64,000 nucleotides of DNA, taken from positions 124,001 through 188,000 of the forward strand of contig NJIE01000023.1 of assembly GCA_002213445.1 (NCBI GenBank), read 5' to 3'. The position numbers and the translations under genes were made by a program. The notes beneath the pieces are model-generated. The model was not told where the DNA came from. It made no database searches and saw only the letters and a program-made list of their open reading frames with translations. The DNA comes from Xenophilus sp. AP218F. GTDB taxonomy: Bacteria > Pseudomonadota > Gammaproteobacteria > Burkholderiales > Chromobacteriaceae. This document shows positions 34,545 to 43,933 of this stretch, one piece after another. The first letter of the stretch is position 1. Every line of letters starts with the position of its first letter.

Positions 34545-34886
34545 TCAGGCAGGGTTGGCCGACAGCATCACCAGCCAGCGGGTTTGCATCTCCTCCGCCA
34601 GATAGTGTTCGCGTTCGGCCAGGAACTGCGCGATGTAAGGCTGCTCCAGGTGCCGCAACAAGTGCTCGCGGCTGGACCACGCCTCGTAGAAGTGAAACAG
34701 CGCAGGATCGGCCCGGTCCTGATGCACGTGGTATTGCAGGCAGCCGGCTTCTTCGCGGGTAGGCGCGACCAGCGACAGCAGCCGCCGCGCCAGCGCCTCG
34801 ACCTGTTCCGGCCTGGCCCTCGCCTGGCCGATCAGGGCATAAGGAGTGGTTTCTCCGGCATTCGCTTCGGGCAACGCAAAACTCAT
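34545..34886 (-). CDS. Antibiotic-biosynthesis-monooxygenase-domain protein (quinol monooxygenase type)
   Basis: 113 residues, dimeric ferredoxin-like ABM fold. YALIGQARARPEQVEALARRLLSLVAPTREEAGCLQYHVHQDRADPALFHFYEAW is the ABM pattern seen in YgiN-type quinol monooxygenases. The ATG at 34886 has GGAG upstream. It is divergent from an ArsR-type repressor gene with paired inverted elements between them, suggesting induction by an electrophile or quinone. That stimulus is inferred. Confidence 0.82.
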   Translation of the reverse strand: MSFALPEANAGETTPYALIGQARARPEQVEALARRLLSLVAPTREEAGCLQYHVHQDRADPALFHFYEAWSSREHLLRHLEQPYIAQFLAEREHYLAEEMQTRWLVMLSANPA

Positions 34887-34896
34887 GGCGACTCCA

Positions 34897-34920
34897 TGGT
34901 AAGATAAATATCGAACCTTG
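34897..34920 (+). promoter_or_regulatory. Inverted 24-bp element, left copy (ArsR divergon)
   Basis: Begins TGGTAAG and ends ATCGAACCTTG. The right copy at 34940-34963, read in reverse, is TGGTAAG...ATCGTACCTTG; 18 of 24 bases agree. The copy starts 11 bases before the monooxygenase gene start and would block its transcription when bound. Confidence 0.6.
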
Positions 34921-34939
34921 ATGATAGCGCATCTCGCCA

Positions 34940-34963
34940 CAAGGTACGATTGAAACCTTACCA
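34940..34963 (-). promoter_or_regulatory. Inverted 24-bp element, right copy (ArsR divergon)
   Basis: Reverse-complement partner of 34897-34920, separated by 19 bases and ending 21 bases before the regulator gene start. Two facing copies suggest two bound dimers of the divergently encoded regulator, controlling both genes. Confidence 0.6.
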
Positions 34964-34984
34964 GCAATACGCAAAGAGCCGCTC

Positions 34985-35302
34985 ATGCCCGATCAGGAAG
35001 GACACCCGGAAGTCTGGGAAATGAAGCTGGGCGCCGTGCTCTCGGCGCTAGCCGACCCCTTGCGGCGCCAGGTCGTCGCCGAGCTTGTCCAGGCCCCCGC
35101 CGACACGGAAAGAACCTGCGCTTCGTTCGGCTTCCAGGTCAGCAAGGCCACCCTGACGCATCATTTCCGCATCCTGCGCGAGGCGGGTCTGATCCGTCAG
35201 ACGTGGCGCGGCAACAGCCGGGCCGCCGCGCTCAGGCGCGAAGACGTCGAGCAGCGCTTTCCCGGTCTGCTGGCTCTGCTGGCGCGCCCCGACAGCGAGT
35301 AA
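34985..35302 (+). CDS. ArsR-family winged-helix transcriptional regulator
   Basis: 105 residues. LGAVLSALADPLRRQVVAELVQ and the recognition region FQVSKATLTHHFRILREAGLIRQTWRGNSRAAALR form an ArsR-type winged helix. A single Cys (TERTCASF) and no metal-ligand set suggest a redox or small-molecule sensor rather than a metal sensor. Divergent from the ABM-domain gene, its likely target. Confidence 0.85.
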   Translation: MPDQEGHPEVWEMKLGAVLSALADPLRRQVVAELVQAPADTERTCASFGFQVSKATLTHHFRILREAGLIRQTWRGNSRAAALRREDVEQRFPGLLALLARPDSE

Positions 35303-35317
35303 ATCCGGCCAGGCGGC

Positions 35318-36385
35318 TTAAATCCAGCGCCGCTTCCAGAACAGCCAGCCCATCCCCAGCGTCAGCGCGGCCATGCCGGCGAGCACCGCGTGGTAGCCAT
35401 AATGCCATTTCAGCTCCGGCATGTTCTCGAAGTTCATGCCGTAAATCCCGGCGATCAGCGTCAGGGGCATGAAGATCATGGTCAGCACCGTCAACTTGCG
35501 CATTTGCAGGTTGAGGCGATGCGACTGGGTGGACAGATACAAATCCAGCATGTCGCCCACCATCTCGCGGCTCATTTCCAGCGACTCCAGCACGTGCACG
35601 GTGTGGTCGTAGGCGTCGCGCAGGTAGATCAGCGTTTCCGGCGAGAAAAAGTCGCGCTCGCTGCGGTTGAGAGACAGCAGCATCTCGCGCAGCGGCAGCA
35701 GGGCGCGGCGCAGCTTGAGGCAGTCGCGCTTCAGGCGCTGGATCTGGCGCAGCACCGAGTTGTCACCGCCCTGCAGCAAGCGGCCGTCGACGGTTTCCAC
35801 CTTTTCATTGAACTGGGTCAGCACTGCCAGATAGTCGTCGACGACCGCGTCCAGCAGGGAATACGCCAGATAGTCGCCTCCCTTGCCGCGAATCAGCCCG
35901 CGCTTGTGGCGCAAGCGCTCGCGGATGGCTTCGAACACCCCGGTGGGCCGCTCCTGGAAGGACAGCACGAAGCGGTTGGCCAGCACCAGATAAACCTGGT
36001 CCGACTGCAGCCGGCCGCCCTGCGGCGGGTAGTCGAACACCCGGCTGGCGATGAACAGGTAGTCGCCGTAATCCTCCACCTTGGGACGCTGGCGGGCGTT
36101 GAGGATGTCCTCCATCACCAGCGGGTGCAGGCCGAAGCGCTCGCCGATCAGTTTCATCGCCGCGGCGTCGTGCAGCCCGTAGACGTTGAGCCACAGCACG
36201 CCGTCGCCGGGCTGATGGGCCATGGCCTGCTCCAGGTCGACGAAAACGGTTTCTTCGAGATGCTCGGCATCATATTCGAACAGCGTGACGCTGACTTCGC
36301 GCTGCTTGGCTTCGCCGATGGGAATCAGCGCGCCCGGCGCTTCGCCGAGCGTGGGAACTTTGCGTTTCAACTTTTGATGGCGCAT
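35318..36385 (-). CDS. corA: CorA-family magnesium/cobalt transporter
   Basis: 355 residues. A large cytoplasmic N-terminal domain is followed by two C-terminal membrane helices with the YGMNFENMPEL loop (GMN signature), which forms the selectivity filter of the pentameric channel. The C-terminus ends in basic FWKRRWI. It is convergent with the ArsR gene (15-base gap). Confidence 0.95.
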   Translation of the reverse strand: MRHQKLKRKVPTLGEAPGALIPIGEAKQREVSVTLFEYDAEHLEETVFVDLEQAMAHQPGDGVLWLNVYGLHDAAAMKLIGERFGLHPLVMEDILNARQRPKVEDYGDYLFIASRVFDYPPQGGRLQSDQVYLVLANRFVLSFQERPTGVFEAIRERLRHKRGLIRGKGGDYLAYSLLDAVVDDYLAVLTQFNEKVETVDGRLLQGGDNSVLRQIQRLKRDCLKLRRALLPLREMLLSLNRSERDFFSPETLIYLRDAYDHTVHVLESLEMSREMVGDMLDLYLSTQSHRLNLQMRKLTVLTMIFMPLTLIAGIYGMNFENMPELKWHYGYHAVLAGMAALTLGMGWLFWKRRWI

Positions 36386-36476
36386 GCCTCAGCTTTCAGG
36401 TGCGCGCGCCGCCCGGCAACGACGCGGCCCGGAGCAAGCCGGGCCGCGCGCATCGACCAACCGCCGGGAGAGGCGC

Positions 36477-37970
36477 TTATTCCAGAACGATATCCAGTTT
36501 GAAGCCGACGTTGCGCCATTGGTTCACTTCCTGGCGGAAGCTGCTGGCGGTCAGCGGGTTGTCCTTCAGCCACTGCTTGCTCAGTTTCAGTTCGAAGCCG
36601 TTGGGATTCTGCTTCAGGTCCAGCCGTTCCGGCAGCTCCAGCGGCTGGCGACGGCGGTGCAGCAGCACCGCCATGCGCAGCGCCACCACCGCCTGCCACA
36701 TGGCGGCGCTGTCGACATGCTGCACCATCTTGCCCATATCGCCGCGATGCCCGAGCACGATCACCGCCAGCGACGCCTGCTCGCGCTTGGAGAAGCCCGG
36801 CATGTCGGCGTTTTGCAGAATGTAGGTGGAATGCTTGTGGTAGGCGGTATGCGAGATGGTGAGGCCGATTTCGTGCAGCTTGGCCGCCCAGCCCAGGCGC
36901 TTGAGCATGTCCTGGTCCACATCCTCGCCCGCCACCATCCGGTACAGCCGCTCGGCCAGCAGGTTGACCCGCTCGGCCTGGCCGGGATCCACGTGGTAGC
37001 GGCGCTTGAACAGCCCCACTGTGCTGTCGCGCATGTCCTTTTCACGCTGGCGGCCCAGCAGATCGTAAAGCACGCCGTCGCGCAACGCGCCTTCGGCCAC
37101 GATCATCTTGTCCACTTCCAGCTCTTCGAACACGGCGATCATGATGGCCAGCCCGCCGGCCAACACCGGCGCGCGGTCGGACTTGAGGCCGTTGATCTTG
37201 ATCGCGTCGACGCTGCCCTGGGAGATCAGCTCGGCGCGCAGCTTTTCCATCCCGTCCAGGGTGATGTCGGCGCGGCTCCAGTCGTTGATTTCCAGCACGT
37301 CGCGCAGCGAGCGGGCGGTGCCGGAGGTGCCCACCGCCAGTTGCCACTCGCTGGGACGGTATTCGTGGCGGATGCGCTGGATTTCGTTGCGCGCCGCCAG
37401 CGTGGCGTCGCGGAAATTGCCGCGGCTGAGCTTGCCGTCCGGGAAGAAGCGCAAGGTGTAGCTGACGCAGCCCAAGGGCAGGCTTTCGGTGACCAGGGCC
37501 TTGTAATGGCTGCCGATGATGAACTCGGTGGAGCCGCCGCCGATGTCCACCACCATGCGGCGCTCGCGGGTGTCGGGCAGCGAGTGGGCGGCGCCGAGAT
37601 AGATCAGGCGGGCCTCCTCGCGGCCGGCGATGATCTCGATGGGGAAGCCAAGCCTGGCCTCGGCCTCGGCGATGAAGGCGGCGGCGTTCTTGGCCACGCG
37701 CAGGGTATTGGTGCCGACCACCCGCACCTGGGCGGGCACGAAGCCGCGCAGGCGTTCGCCAAAGCGCGCCATGCAGGCCAGCGCCTTGGCCTGGGTGTCC
37801 TCGTCCAGATATTTGTCGGAGGTGAGGCCGGCGCCCAGACGGACGGTCTCCTTCATCACGTCCAGCGTGTAGAGCTGATCATCCACCACGCGCGACACCT
37901 GCAGCCGGAAGCTGTTGGAGCCGAGATCGATGGTGGCCAGTACGGTGTGGGGGGGAGTGGTTTGTGTCAA
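36477..37970 (-). CDS. ppx: Exopolyphosphatase / guanosine pentaphosphatase (Ppx/GppA)
   Basis: About 497 residues with an ASKHA fold. ATIDLGSNSFRLQVSRV and VVDIGGGSTEFIIG are the phosphate-binding loops, and the C-terminal HD-like helical domain contains LHEIGLTISHTAYHKHSTYI. It hydrolyses polyphosphate or pppGpp. The start is uncertain: TTG at 37970 has AGAAGG 10 bases upstream, while GTG at 37979 lies too close to it. The ATG at 38063 is inside the phoU terminator. It lies 141 bases downstream of phoU on the same strand. Confidence 0.9.
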   Translation of the reverse strand: MTQTTPPHTVLATIDLGSNSFRLQVSRVVDDQLYTLDVMKETVRLGAGLTSDKYLDEDTQAKALACMARFGERLRGFVPAQVRVVGTNTLRVAKNAAAFIAEAEARLGFPIEIIAGREEARLIYLGAAHSLPDTRERRMVVDIGGGSTEFIIGSHYKALVTESLPLGCVSYTLRFFPDGKLSRGNFRDATLAARNEIQRIRHEYRPSEWQLAVGTSGTARSLRDVLEINDWSRADITLDGMEKLRAELISQGSVDAIKINGLKSDRAPVLAGGLAIMIAVFEELEVDKMIVAEGALRDGVLYDLLGRQREKDMRDSTVGLFKRRYHVDPGQAERVNLLAERLYRMVAGEDVDQDMLKRLGWAAKLHEIGLTISHTAYHKHSTYILQNADMPGFSKREQASLAVIVLGHRGDMGKMVQHVDSAAMWQAVVALRMAVLLHRRRQPLELPERLDLKQNPNGFELKLSKQWLKDNPLTASSFRQEVNQWRNVGFKLDIVLE

Positions 37971-38050
37971 AAAAGACACCCCTTCTCTTTTGCGGTTGAT
38001 GCGCCGGCCCTGCGTGCCTGCAGGAAACCGGCTGGCGGGTTTCGGACGTA

Positions 38051-38085
38051 AAAATGGCGGCAACGCCGAATGTTACCGCCATTTT
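38051..38085. terminator. Terminator between phoU and ppx
   Basis: AAAATGGCGG (38051-38060) and CCGCCATTTT (38076-38085) form a perfect 10-bp stem with inner CAAC/GTTa pairing. T-runs on both strands make it usable after phoU, separating it from ppx. Confidence 0.75.
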
Positions 38086-38111
38086 AGACGCAGCGTCACG
38101 CCGCCGCAGGC

Positions 38112-38816
38112 TCAACGCCCCAGCGATTCGCGCTTCTTGTCTTCCAGCGTGGTGTGGCGGATGTCCTTGCCCTTGACCAGATAGACCACGTATTCGGAGA
38201 TGTTCTTGGCGTGATCGCCGATGCGCTCGATGGCCTTGGAAATGAACAGCGTGTCGATGGACATGCTGATGGTGCGCGGGTCTTCCATCATGAAGGTGAT
38301 CAGCTGGCGCAGCTCGGCGGCGAAATCGTCGTCCAGCCGCTGGTCCTCCTCCGCCAGCTCCAGCGCGGCGGTGGTGTCCAGCCGGGCGAAGGCGTCCAGC
38401 GAGCGGCGCAGCATGGCCAGCGCCACTTGCGACATTTTTTCGATCTCCCGAAAGCGCGGCATCTGGTAGCGCTCGGACTCGTAAATGGTCTTGCCCATGC
38501 GCGCGATCTTCTGCGCCTCGTCGCCGATGCGCTCCAGATCGGTAATGATCTTGATCACGGTGAAGACGATGCGCAAATCGCTGGCCGCCGGCTGGCGCAG
38601 GGCGATGATGTGCAGGCAATCGTCGTCGATGGCCACTTCCATGGCGTTGACCAGCGCGTCCTCGGCGATCACCTTCTCCATGCGGGCGATGTCGCCGGTC
38701 AGCAACGCATCCACCGCCGACAGGATCTGCTGTTCGACCAGCCCCCCCATCTGCAGCACCCGGGTGCGTATCGTTTCCAGTTCCATGTCGAATTGCTTGG
38801 AGATGTGTTCTGCCAT
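38112..38816 (-). CDS. phoU: Phosphate regulon accessory protein PhoU
   Basis: 234 residues of two three-helix PhoU repeats. HISKQFDMELETIRTRVLQMGGLVEQQ opens the protein, and the metal-binding (E/D)xxxD patterns occur as DLERIGDEAQKIAR and AIERIGDHAKNISEYV. PhoU restrains PhoR signalling and the Pst system. No pst genes are nearby; adjacency to ppx links phosphate sensing with polyphosphate use. The ATG at 38816 follows AGAGG; the longer frame is unsupported. Confidence 0.94.
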   Translation of the reverse strand: MAEHISKQFDMELETIRTRVLQMGGLVEQQILSAVDALLTGDIARMEKVIAEDALVNAMEVAIDDDCLHIIALRQPAASDLRIVFTVIKIITDLERIGDEAQKIARMGKTIYESERYQMPRFREIEKMSQVALAMLRRSLDAFARLDTTAALELAEEDQRLDDDFAAELRQLITFMMEDPRTISMSIDTLFISKAIERIGDHAKNISEYVVYLVKGKDIRHTTLEDKKRESLGR

Positions 38817-38915
38817 GTCTGCCTCTGCTCTGAGCGCCTGCAAAATTATTGGAGAAAGATTGGAGGATGATAAGTCAAACAGATGACGGCGAGATGACAC
38901 ATCATCAGTCCGCGC

Positions 38916-38940
38916 AAAAACGGGCCGCAGCCGCGGCCCG
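38916..38940 (-). terminator. Terminator of rpiA
   Basis: CGGGCCGC-agcc-GCGGCCCG (38921-38940) with five A on the left, i.e. a U-tract on the minus strand. Confidence 0.8.
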
Positions 38941-38966
38941 CGTTCGGCATCGCCGGCCGGGAAGGA

Positions 38967-39626
38967 TCAGCGGATCACTTCCACGCCGCTTTGCTTGCCC
39001 AGCAGCAGCACGTCGGCGCGGCGGCGGGCGAACAGGCCGCAGGTGACCACGCCGGCGATGTTGTTGATGATCTCTTCCAGCTCCACCGGCTTCATGATCT
39101 TGAGGCCGTGCACGTCGACGATGACGTTGCCGTTGTCGGTGGTCACGCCCTGGCGCAGCTCCGGATGGCCGCCCAGCTTGACCAGTTCGCGCGCCACGTA
39201 GCTGCGCGCCATCGGGATGACTTCGATCGGCAGCGGAAAAGCGCCCAGCATGGTGACGTATTTGTTTTCGTCGGCGATGCAGATGAACTCGTCGGCCGCG
39301 CCGGCCACGATCTTCTCGCGCGTCAGCGCCGCGCCGCCGCCCTTGATCATGTGCAGGTAGTGGTTGATTTCGTCGGCGCCGTCGATGTACACCGCCAGCT
39401 TTTCCACCTCGTTCAGGTCGTACACCGGAATGTGATGCGCCTTCAGACGAGCGGTGGACGCCTCCGAACTGGAGACGGCGCCCTTGATGCGGCCCTTGAT
39501 CGTCGCCAATTCCTCGATGAACAGATTGACGGTGCTGCCGGTGCCCACGCCGATGACGGCGTCTTCCGGTACGAATTCCAGGGCCTTCTTGGCCACGGCG
39601 AGCTTGAGCTGGTCTTGGGTCAACAT
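38967..39626 (-). CDS. rpiA: Ribose-5-phosphate isomerase A
   Basis: 219 residues (E. coli RpiA 219). It interconverts ribose-5-phosphate and ribulose-5-phosphate. It begins [34 protein letters not shown] and [18 protein letters not shown] bind the phosphate; [25 protein letters not shown] carries the catalytic Asp and Lys. The ATG at 39626 has GGAGG upstream. Confidence 0.97.
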   Translation of the reverse strand: MLTQDQLKLAVAKKALEFVPEDAVIGVGTGSTVNLFIEELATIKGRIKGAVSSSEASTARLKAHHIPVYDLNEVEKLAVYIDGADEINHYLHMIKGGGAALTREKIVAGAADEFICIADENKYVTMLGAFPLPIEVIPMARSYVARELVKLGGHPELRQGVTTDNGNVIVDVHGLKIMKPVELEEIINNIAGVVTCGLFARRRADVLLLGKQSGVEVIR

Positions 39627-39810
39627 GGTACGCCTCCTCGGTAGATGGTAGCGGGCCCGCCGCGGCGACGGCCCTGTCAGCCAGCCCGGCCCGATGCCGC
39701 CTGTGGCGCGGCGCGGGCCGGAATCGGCCATTGTCAGCTTACGACTGGATTATCCCACATCCCCGCCGCCGCGACATAAACATGCCGCGCGGAGATGACC
39801 ATCATCATAT

Positions 39811-40296
39811 TCATGCCGTGATGGCCGGCTGCAGCAAACACACCGCCTGCGCTTCTATCGCCTCGCAGCGGCCCAGATAACCCAGCTTCTCGTTGGTCTT
39901 GCCCTTGACGTTGACCGCGCCGACGTCCAGCCCCAGATCGGCGGCGATGTTGGCGCGCATCGCGTCGATGTGCGGCGCGAGCTTGGGCTGCTGGGCGATC
40001 AGCGTGCTGTCCACGTTCACCGGCTCCCAGCCGGCGGCGCGCACCCGCGCCAGCGCTTCGCGCAGCAGCGCGCGGCTGTCCGCGCCCTTGAACTCGGCCG
40101 CGGTGTCCGGAAAGTGGCGGCCGATATCGCCCAGCGCCGCCGCGCCCAGCAGCGCGTCGGTGATGGCGTGCAACAGCGCGTCGGCGTCGGAATGGCCCAA
40201 CAGGCCCTTGTCGTGCGGGATGTCCACCCCGCCCAGAATCAACGGGCGGCCAGCCACCAGCTGATGTACGTCGTAACCTTGTCCGATGCGGAACAT
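39811..40296 (-). CDS. ispF: 2-C-methyl-D-erythritol 2,4-cyclodiphosphate synthase
   Basis: 161 residues, fifth step of the MEP isoprenoid pathway. Zinc ligands lie in GQGYDVHQL and [28 protein letters not shown] and [16 protein letters not shown] are family segments. It follows ispD by 20 bases on the same strand, the usual pairing. Confidence 0.97.
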   Translation of the reverse strand: MFRIGQGYDVHQLVAGRPLILGGVDIPHDKGLLGHSDADALLHAITDALLGAAALGDIGRHFPDTAAEFKGADSRALLREALARVRAAGWEPVNVDSTLIAQQPKLAPHIDAMRANIAADLGLDVGAVNVKGKTNEKLGYLGRCEAIEAQAVCLLQPAITA

Positions 40297-40316
40297 GTCT
40301 TTGTTTCCCGTTGTCT

Positions 40317-41003
40317 TCACTCGCCCTTGCGGGCGGTCAGTATCGCGCGCGCCAACGCCAGGTCGCGCGGGTAAGTCACCTTGAAGTTCTGCGCGTCGCC
40401 TTCCACCAGCAAGGGCTTGCTCCCCAGCCGCTCGACGGCGGACGACTCGTCCGTGATGTCGGCCGCGGCCACGCCGCGCAGCGCGCGGGACAGCAGGCCG
40501 GCGCGGAACATCTGCGGCGTTTGCGCCAGCCACAGGCCGCCGCGCGGCACGGTGGCGCCGACCTGGCCTTGGCTGTCGGCGCGCTTGACGGTGTCCGGCA
40601 CCGGCAAGGCCAGCAGCCCGCCCACCGGATGGTTGTCCAGCGTGGCGATCAGCCGCTCCACGGCGGCCACCGACAGGCAGCAGCGCGCCGCGTCGTGCAC
40701 CAGCACCCAATCGTCGTCGGCCGGCGCCAGCGCTTCCAGCCCATGACAGACGCTTTCGGCGCGCGAAGCGCCGCCGACGCGGTACACCGCCAGCTTGGGC
40801 AGCTTCCAGTCGAAACCGTCGAACCATTCGTCCTGCGGCGAAATCACCACCGCCACTTCGTCGATGGCCGCCACGGCGGCCAGCGTCGCCAGCGTGTGCC
40901 ACATCAGCGGCTTGCCGTTCAGTTGCAGGTACTGCTTGGGGCTGGGCGCGCCGAAGCGGCTGCCGGAACCGGCCGCCGGCACCAGGGCGATGTAGCGTCC
41001 CAC
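40317..41003 (-). CDS. ispD: 2-C-methyl-D-erythritol 4-phosphate cytidylyltransferase
   Basis: 228 residues, third step of the MEP pathway. The CTP-binding loop is [33 protein letters not shown] and [11 protein letters not shown] follow. Its start lies two bases from the dnaQ stop, so dnaQ-ispD-ispF are probably one transcript. Confidence 0.97.
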   Translation of the reverse strand: MGRYIALVPAAGSGSRFGAPSPKQYLQLNGKPLMWHTLATLAAVAAIDEVAVVISPQDEWFDGFDWKLPKLAVYRVGGASRAESVCHGLEALAPADDDWVLVHDAARCCLSVAAVERLIATLDNHPVGGLLALPVPDTVKRADSQGQVGATVPRGGLWLAQTPQMFRAGLLSRALRGVAAADITDESSAVERLGSKPLLVEGDAQNFKVTYPRDLALARAILTARKGE

Positions 41004-41004
41004 C

Positions 41005-41724
41005 TCAGGACTCCGCCGCCGGCGGGGTTTCCAGCGCGCGCCAGACGCAGCTGCCCTTCACCGCCTTGTCCAGCGCGTCGAGGTAGGCCTGATGCTCGGC
41101 CAGTTCCTCGGCATTCGCCGCCAGCACCTTGAGCGGCTTGCGCTCGAAGTCCAGCGCGTGGCCGGCGTCGCCGGGCAGCTCGACGTCGATGTCCATCACC
41201 AGGCTTTCCTGGCCGCGCGTCATCCACAGATAGACTTCCGACAGCAGCTCGCAGTCCACCAGCGCGCCGTGCAGGGTGCGGTTGGAGCGGTCGATCTCGA
41301 AGCGGTCGCACAGCGCGTCCAGGCTGTTGCGCTTGCCGGGGAACATGTCGCGCGCTTCGCGCAGCGTGTCGATGACGTTGGCGCACAGCTTTTCCACCGG
41401 CTCGATGCCGACGCGGGCGAACTCGGCGTTGAGGAAGCCGACGTCAAACGGCGCGTTGTGGATGATCAGCTCGGCGTCGCGCAGAAAATCGGCGATTTCC
41501 TGCGCCACCTGGCGATAAGTCGGCTTGCCTTCGAGAAACTCCAGCGAAATGCCGTGCACGCGCTGCGCGTCGGGGTCGATGTCGCGTTCCGGGTGGATAT
41601 AGAGGTGCAGGTGCTTGCCGGTGAGCTTGCGCCCCACCATTTCCAGACCGGCGAATTCGATGATGCGGTGGCCCTGCGAGGGTTCGAGACCGGTGGTTTC
41701 GGTATCGAGAATGATCTGTCTCAT
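41005..41724 (-). CDS. dnaQ: DNA polymerase III epsilon subunit (3'-5' exonuclease)
   Basis: 239 residues. The exonuclease motifs are IILDTETTGLEP (ExoI), IIHNAPFDVGFLN (ExoII) and HGALVDCELLSEVYLWM (ExoIII with His/Asp). It proofreads for the replicase. The ATG at 41724 agrees with other DnaQ N-termini; the longer frame adds an Arg-rich non-conserved stretch. It lies 49 bases downstream of rnhA. Confidence 0.95.
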   Translation of the reverse strand: MRQIILDTETTGLEPSQGHRIIEFAGLEMVGRKLTGKHLHLYIHPERDIDPDAQRVHGISLEFLEGKPTYRQVAQEIADFLRDAELIIHNAPFDVGFLNAEFARVGIEPVEKLCANVIDTLREARDMFPGKRNSLDALCDRFEIDRSNRTLHGALVDCELLSEVYLWMTRGQESLVMDIDVELPGDAGHALDFERKPLKVLAANAEELAEHQAYLDALDKAVKGSCVWRALETPPAAES

Positions 41725-41773
41725 GCTGCTTCCCGCTCGCCGCGCCGCGATCGGACGCGGCGGCAACTGGTGT

Positions 41774-42217
41774 TCACGCCGACTCCACGCCGCGATTGGC
41801 GAGCTGGTCGGCTCTTTCGTTGAACTCATGTCCGGCGTGGCCCTTCACCCAGCGCCACTCGACGTGCAGATGGCGGTTGCGCTCGGCGTCCAGTTGCTGC
41901 CACAGGTCGGCGTTCTTGACCGGCTCCTTGGCCGCGGTTTTCCAGCCGCGCGCCTTCCAGCCGTGTATCCACTCGGAAATGCCCTTCTGCACGTACTGCG
42001 AGTCGGTGTAGACCACCACCTGGCACGGACGGTTCAGCGCCGCCAGGCCCTTGATCACCGCCAACAGCTCCATGCGGTTGTTGGTGGTGCCGCGCTCGCC
42101 ACCGCACAATTCCTTTTCCTTGCCCTTGTAGCGGAGCAGCGCGCCCCAGCCGCCGGGCCCGGGGTTGCCCTTGCAAGCCCCGTCGGTATACATCTCAACC
42201 TTGTCTTCTGTCGTCAT
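41774..42217 (-). CDS. rnhA: Ribonuclease HI
   Basis: 147 residues. Catalytic acids lie in [29 protein letters not shown] and [15 protein letters not shown]; the final Asp region is [17 protein letters not shown]. The handle region [21 protein letters not shown] is present. It removes RNA from RNA-DNA hybrids. dnaQ and rnhA are also neighbours in E. coli, there divergent, here co-directional. Confidence 0.97.
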   Translation of the reverse strand: MTTEDKVEMYTDGACKGNPGPGGWGALLRYKGKEKELCGGERGTTNNRMELLAVIKGLAALNRPCQVVVYTDSQYVQKGISEWIHGWKARGWKTAAKEPVKNADLWQQLDAERNRHLHVEWRWVKGHAGHEFNERADQLANRGVESA

Positions 42218-42226
42218 GCTGTCTCG

Positions 42227-42988
42227 TCAATCGCAGGACGCAGAGGCGTCCCGCTCGGTAATGTCGGGCTGGCGGTGCGTGTGCTGGCGCTCGTTGCCGG
42301 CCACCACGCCCAGCGCCGCCGGCGCTTTCTTCTGTTTCCACGCGGGGGTGATCAGCCGCATGCCGCGCTGGCGTTTCACCGCCTCGATGCCGTACACCCC
42401 GGCCGCCAGCGGCCACCAGCGCTCGCCGGCGCCTTCCATGAAGTCGAAGCGGCGCATCCAGTCGGCGCGCGACAAAGGCGGCGCGTAGCCCATGAAGCCG
42501 CCGCCGTCAGGCTCCAGCTCCAGCAGCGTCAGCCAGTCCTTGATGCGCACCATGGACAGAAACCCGCCGTTCCACGGCGCGTTCTCGCGCCCCTGGATCA
42601 AGCGGCGCACGCCCCACAGCGACACCGGATTGAAGCCGGTGAGAATCAGCCGGCCCTCCGGCATCAGCACCCGCTCCGCTTCGCGCAGTACCTGATGCGG
42701 CTGAGTGGTAAAATCCAGCACATGCGGCAACAGCAACAGGTCCAGGCTGCGGGTTTCGAACGGCAGAAAAGCCGGGTCGCAGACCACGTCCGCGCCCTCG
42801 CAGCATCCGGCCCGGCACTGCCAGGCGATGCGATTTTCACGCAGGAAATTCACTTCCGGCAAACCCAGCTGCACCGCATGAAAACCGAACACGTCCGCCA
42901 CCGCGCGGTCGAAATAAGCCTGTTCGCGCGCCAGCAGATAGCTGCCCAGCTCGGTGCCGGTCAACCAGCCGCCAAACGATTTTTTCAT
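42227..42988 (-). CDS. SAM-dependent class I methyltransferase
   Basis: 253 residues. It resembles the methyltransferase-domain proteins found next to gloB and rnhA in betaproteobacteria: LLLLPHVLDFTTQPHQVLREAERVLMPEGRLILTGFNPVSLWGVRRL is the motif III-IV region. The N-terminal SAM loop is degenerate (WQCRAGCCEGADVVCD). The substrate is unknown. The ATG at 42988 (MKKSFGG) is preferred, since the longer frame overlaps gloB. It is divergent from gloB with about 13 bases between starts. Confidence 0.78.
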   Translation of the reverse strand: MKKSFGGWLTGTELGSYLLAREQAYFDRAVADVFGFHAVQLGLPEVNFLRENRIAWQCRAGCCEGADVVCDPAFLPFETRSLDLLLLPHVLDFTTQPHQVLREAERVLMPEGRLILTGFNPVSLWGVRRLIQGRENAPWNGGFLSMVRIKDWLTLLELEPDGGGFMGYAPPLSRADWMRRFDFMEGAGERWWPLAAGVYGIEAVKRQRGMRLITPAWKQKKAPAALGVVAGNERQHTHRQPDITERDASASCD

Positions 42989-43001
42989 TGAGGAAGGCCT
43001 T

Positions 43002-43769
43002 ATGCCAGCCATGTTCACGGTCGCCCCGGTCGAGGCGTTCAACGATAATTATATCTGGCTTTTGCAACGGGACGGCGTCGCCGTTGCCGTGGACCCGGGC
43101 GAAGCCGCGCCGCTGCAGCGAGAACTCGTCGCGCGCGGGCTGCGGCTGGACGCGGTGCTGATCACCCACCACCACGCCGATCACTGCGGCGGCGTAGCCG
43201 AACTTGGCCGGCATTGGCCGGATCTGCGCGTTCACGGCCCGGCCGGCGTCGCCGGCGTCACTCATCCGGCGGCGGAAGGCGACGACATCGAGCTGTCCTT
43301 CGCCCGCGCGCGCGTCATCGCCGTGCCGGGGCACACGCTGGATCATCTGGCATACCAGATGGACGGCATGCTGTTTTGCGGCGATACCCTGTTCGCGGCT
43401 GGCTGCGGCAGGGTATTCGAAGGCACGCCGGCGCAAATGCTGGCCTCTTTGAAAAAACTGGCGCGATTGCCGCCGGAAACCAAAATTTTCCCGGCTCACG
43501 AATATACGCTGTCCAATTTGCGCTTCGCTCTCGCCGCCGACCCGGCCAATCCCTTGCTAGCCATGCGCCAAAGCCGCGACCAATCCTTGCGCGAGCGGAA
43601 CCTGCCCACCCTGCCGACCACCCTGCAACTGGAGCTGGCCAGCAATCCCTTTTTACGTTGCCTGACGCCGGACATCCTGCGCGCGCTCACCGCGCGCGAG
43701 GGACGCCCCATGACGGACGAAACCGATGCTTTCTCCTGTCTGCGCGCCTGGAAAAACGATTTTCGCTGA
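43002..43769 (+). CDS. gloB: Hydroxyacylglutathione hydrolase (glyoxalase II)
   Basis: 255 residues. AFNDNYIWLL opens the fold, LITHHHADHCGG is the zinc motif and GCGRVFEGTPAQMLASL and PAHEYTLSNLRFA are glyoxalase-II specific. It hydrolyses S-lactoylglutathione, completing methylglyoxal detoxification. The ATG at 43002 has AGGAAGG upstream. The gene starts almost back to back with the divergent methyltransferase. Confidence 0.95.
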   Translation: MPAMFTVAPVEAFNDNYIWLLQRDGVAVAVDPGEAAPLQRELVARGLRLDAVLITHHHADHCGGVAELGRHWPDLRVHGPAGVAGVTHPAAEGDDIELSFARARVIAVPGHTLDHLAYQMDGMLFCGDTLFAAGCGRVFEGTPAQMLASLKKLARLPPETKIFPAHEYTLSNLRFALAADPANPLLAMRQSRDQSLRERNLPTLPTTLQLELASNPFLRCLTPDILRALTAREGRPMTDETDAFSCLRAWKNDFR

Positions 43770-43874
43770 TATTTGATTTCACTAAATTCCGGCCTAGAAT
43801 CAAATATCGTCTCGCGGCTGCTAGGATTTGCGGATATGGCAATCGAAGCACATGAAATTATTTGGTTTTTTGAA

Positions 43875-43903
43875 TTGACACCCCCAAAGGGCGTGTTTAG
43901 GAT
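43875..43903 (+). promoter_or_regulatory. Sigma-70 promoter of mltD
   Basis: TTGACA (43875-43880), a 17-base spacer and TAGGAT (43898-43903). The inferred start is about 24 bases before the mltD ATG. Confidence 0.7.
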
Positions 43904-43933
43904 CAGCCGAAATCAGAATTCCGGGCTCGCCAG

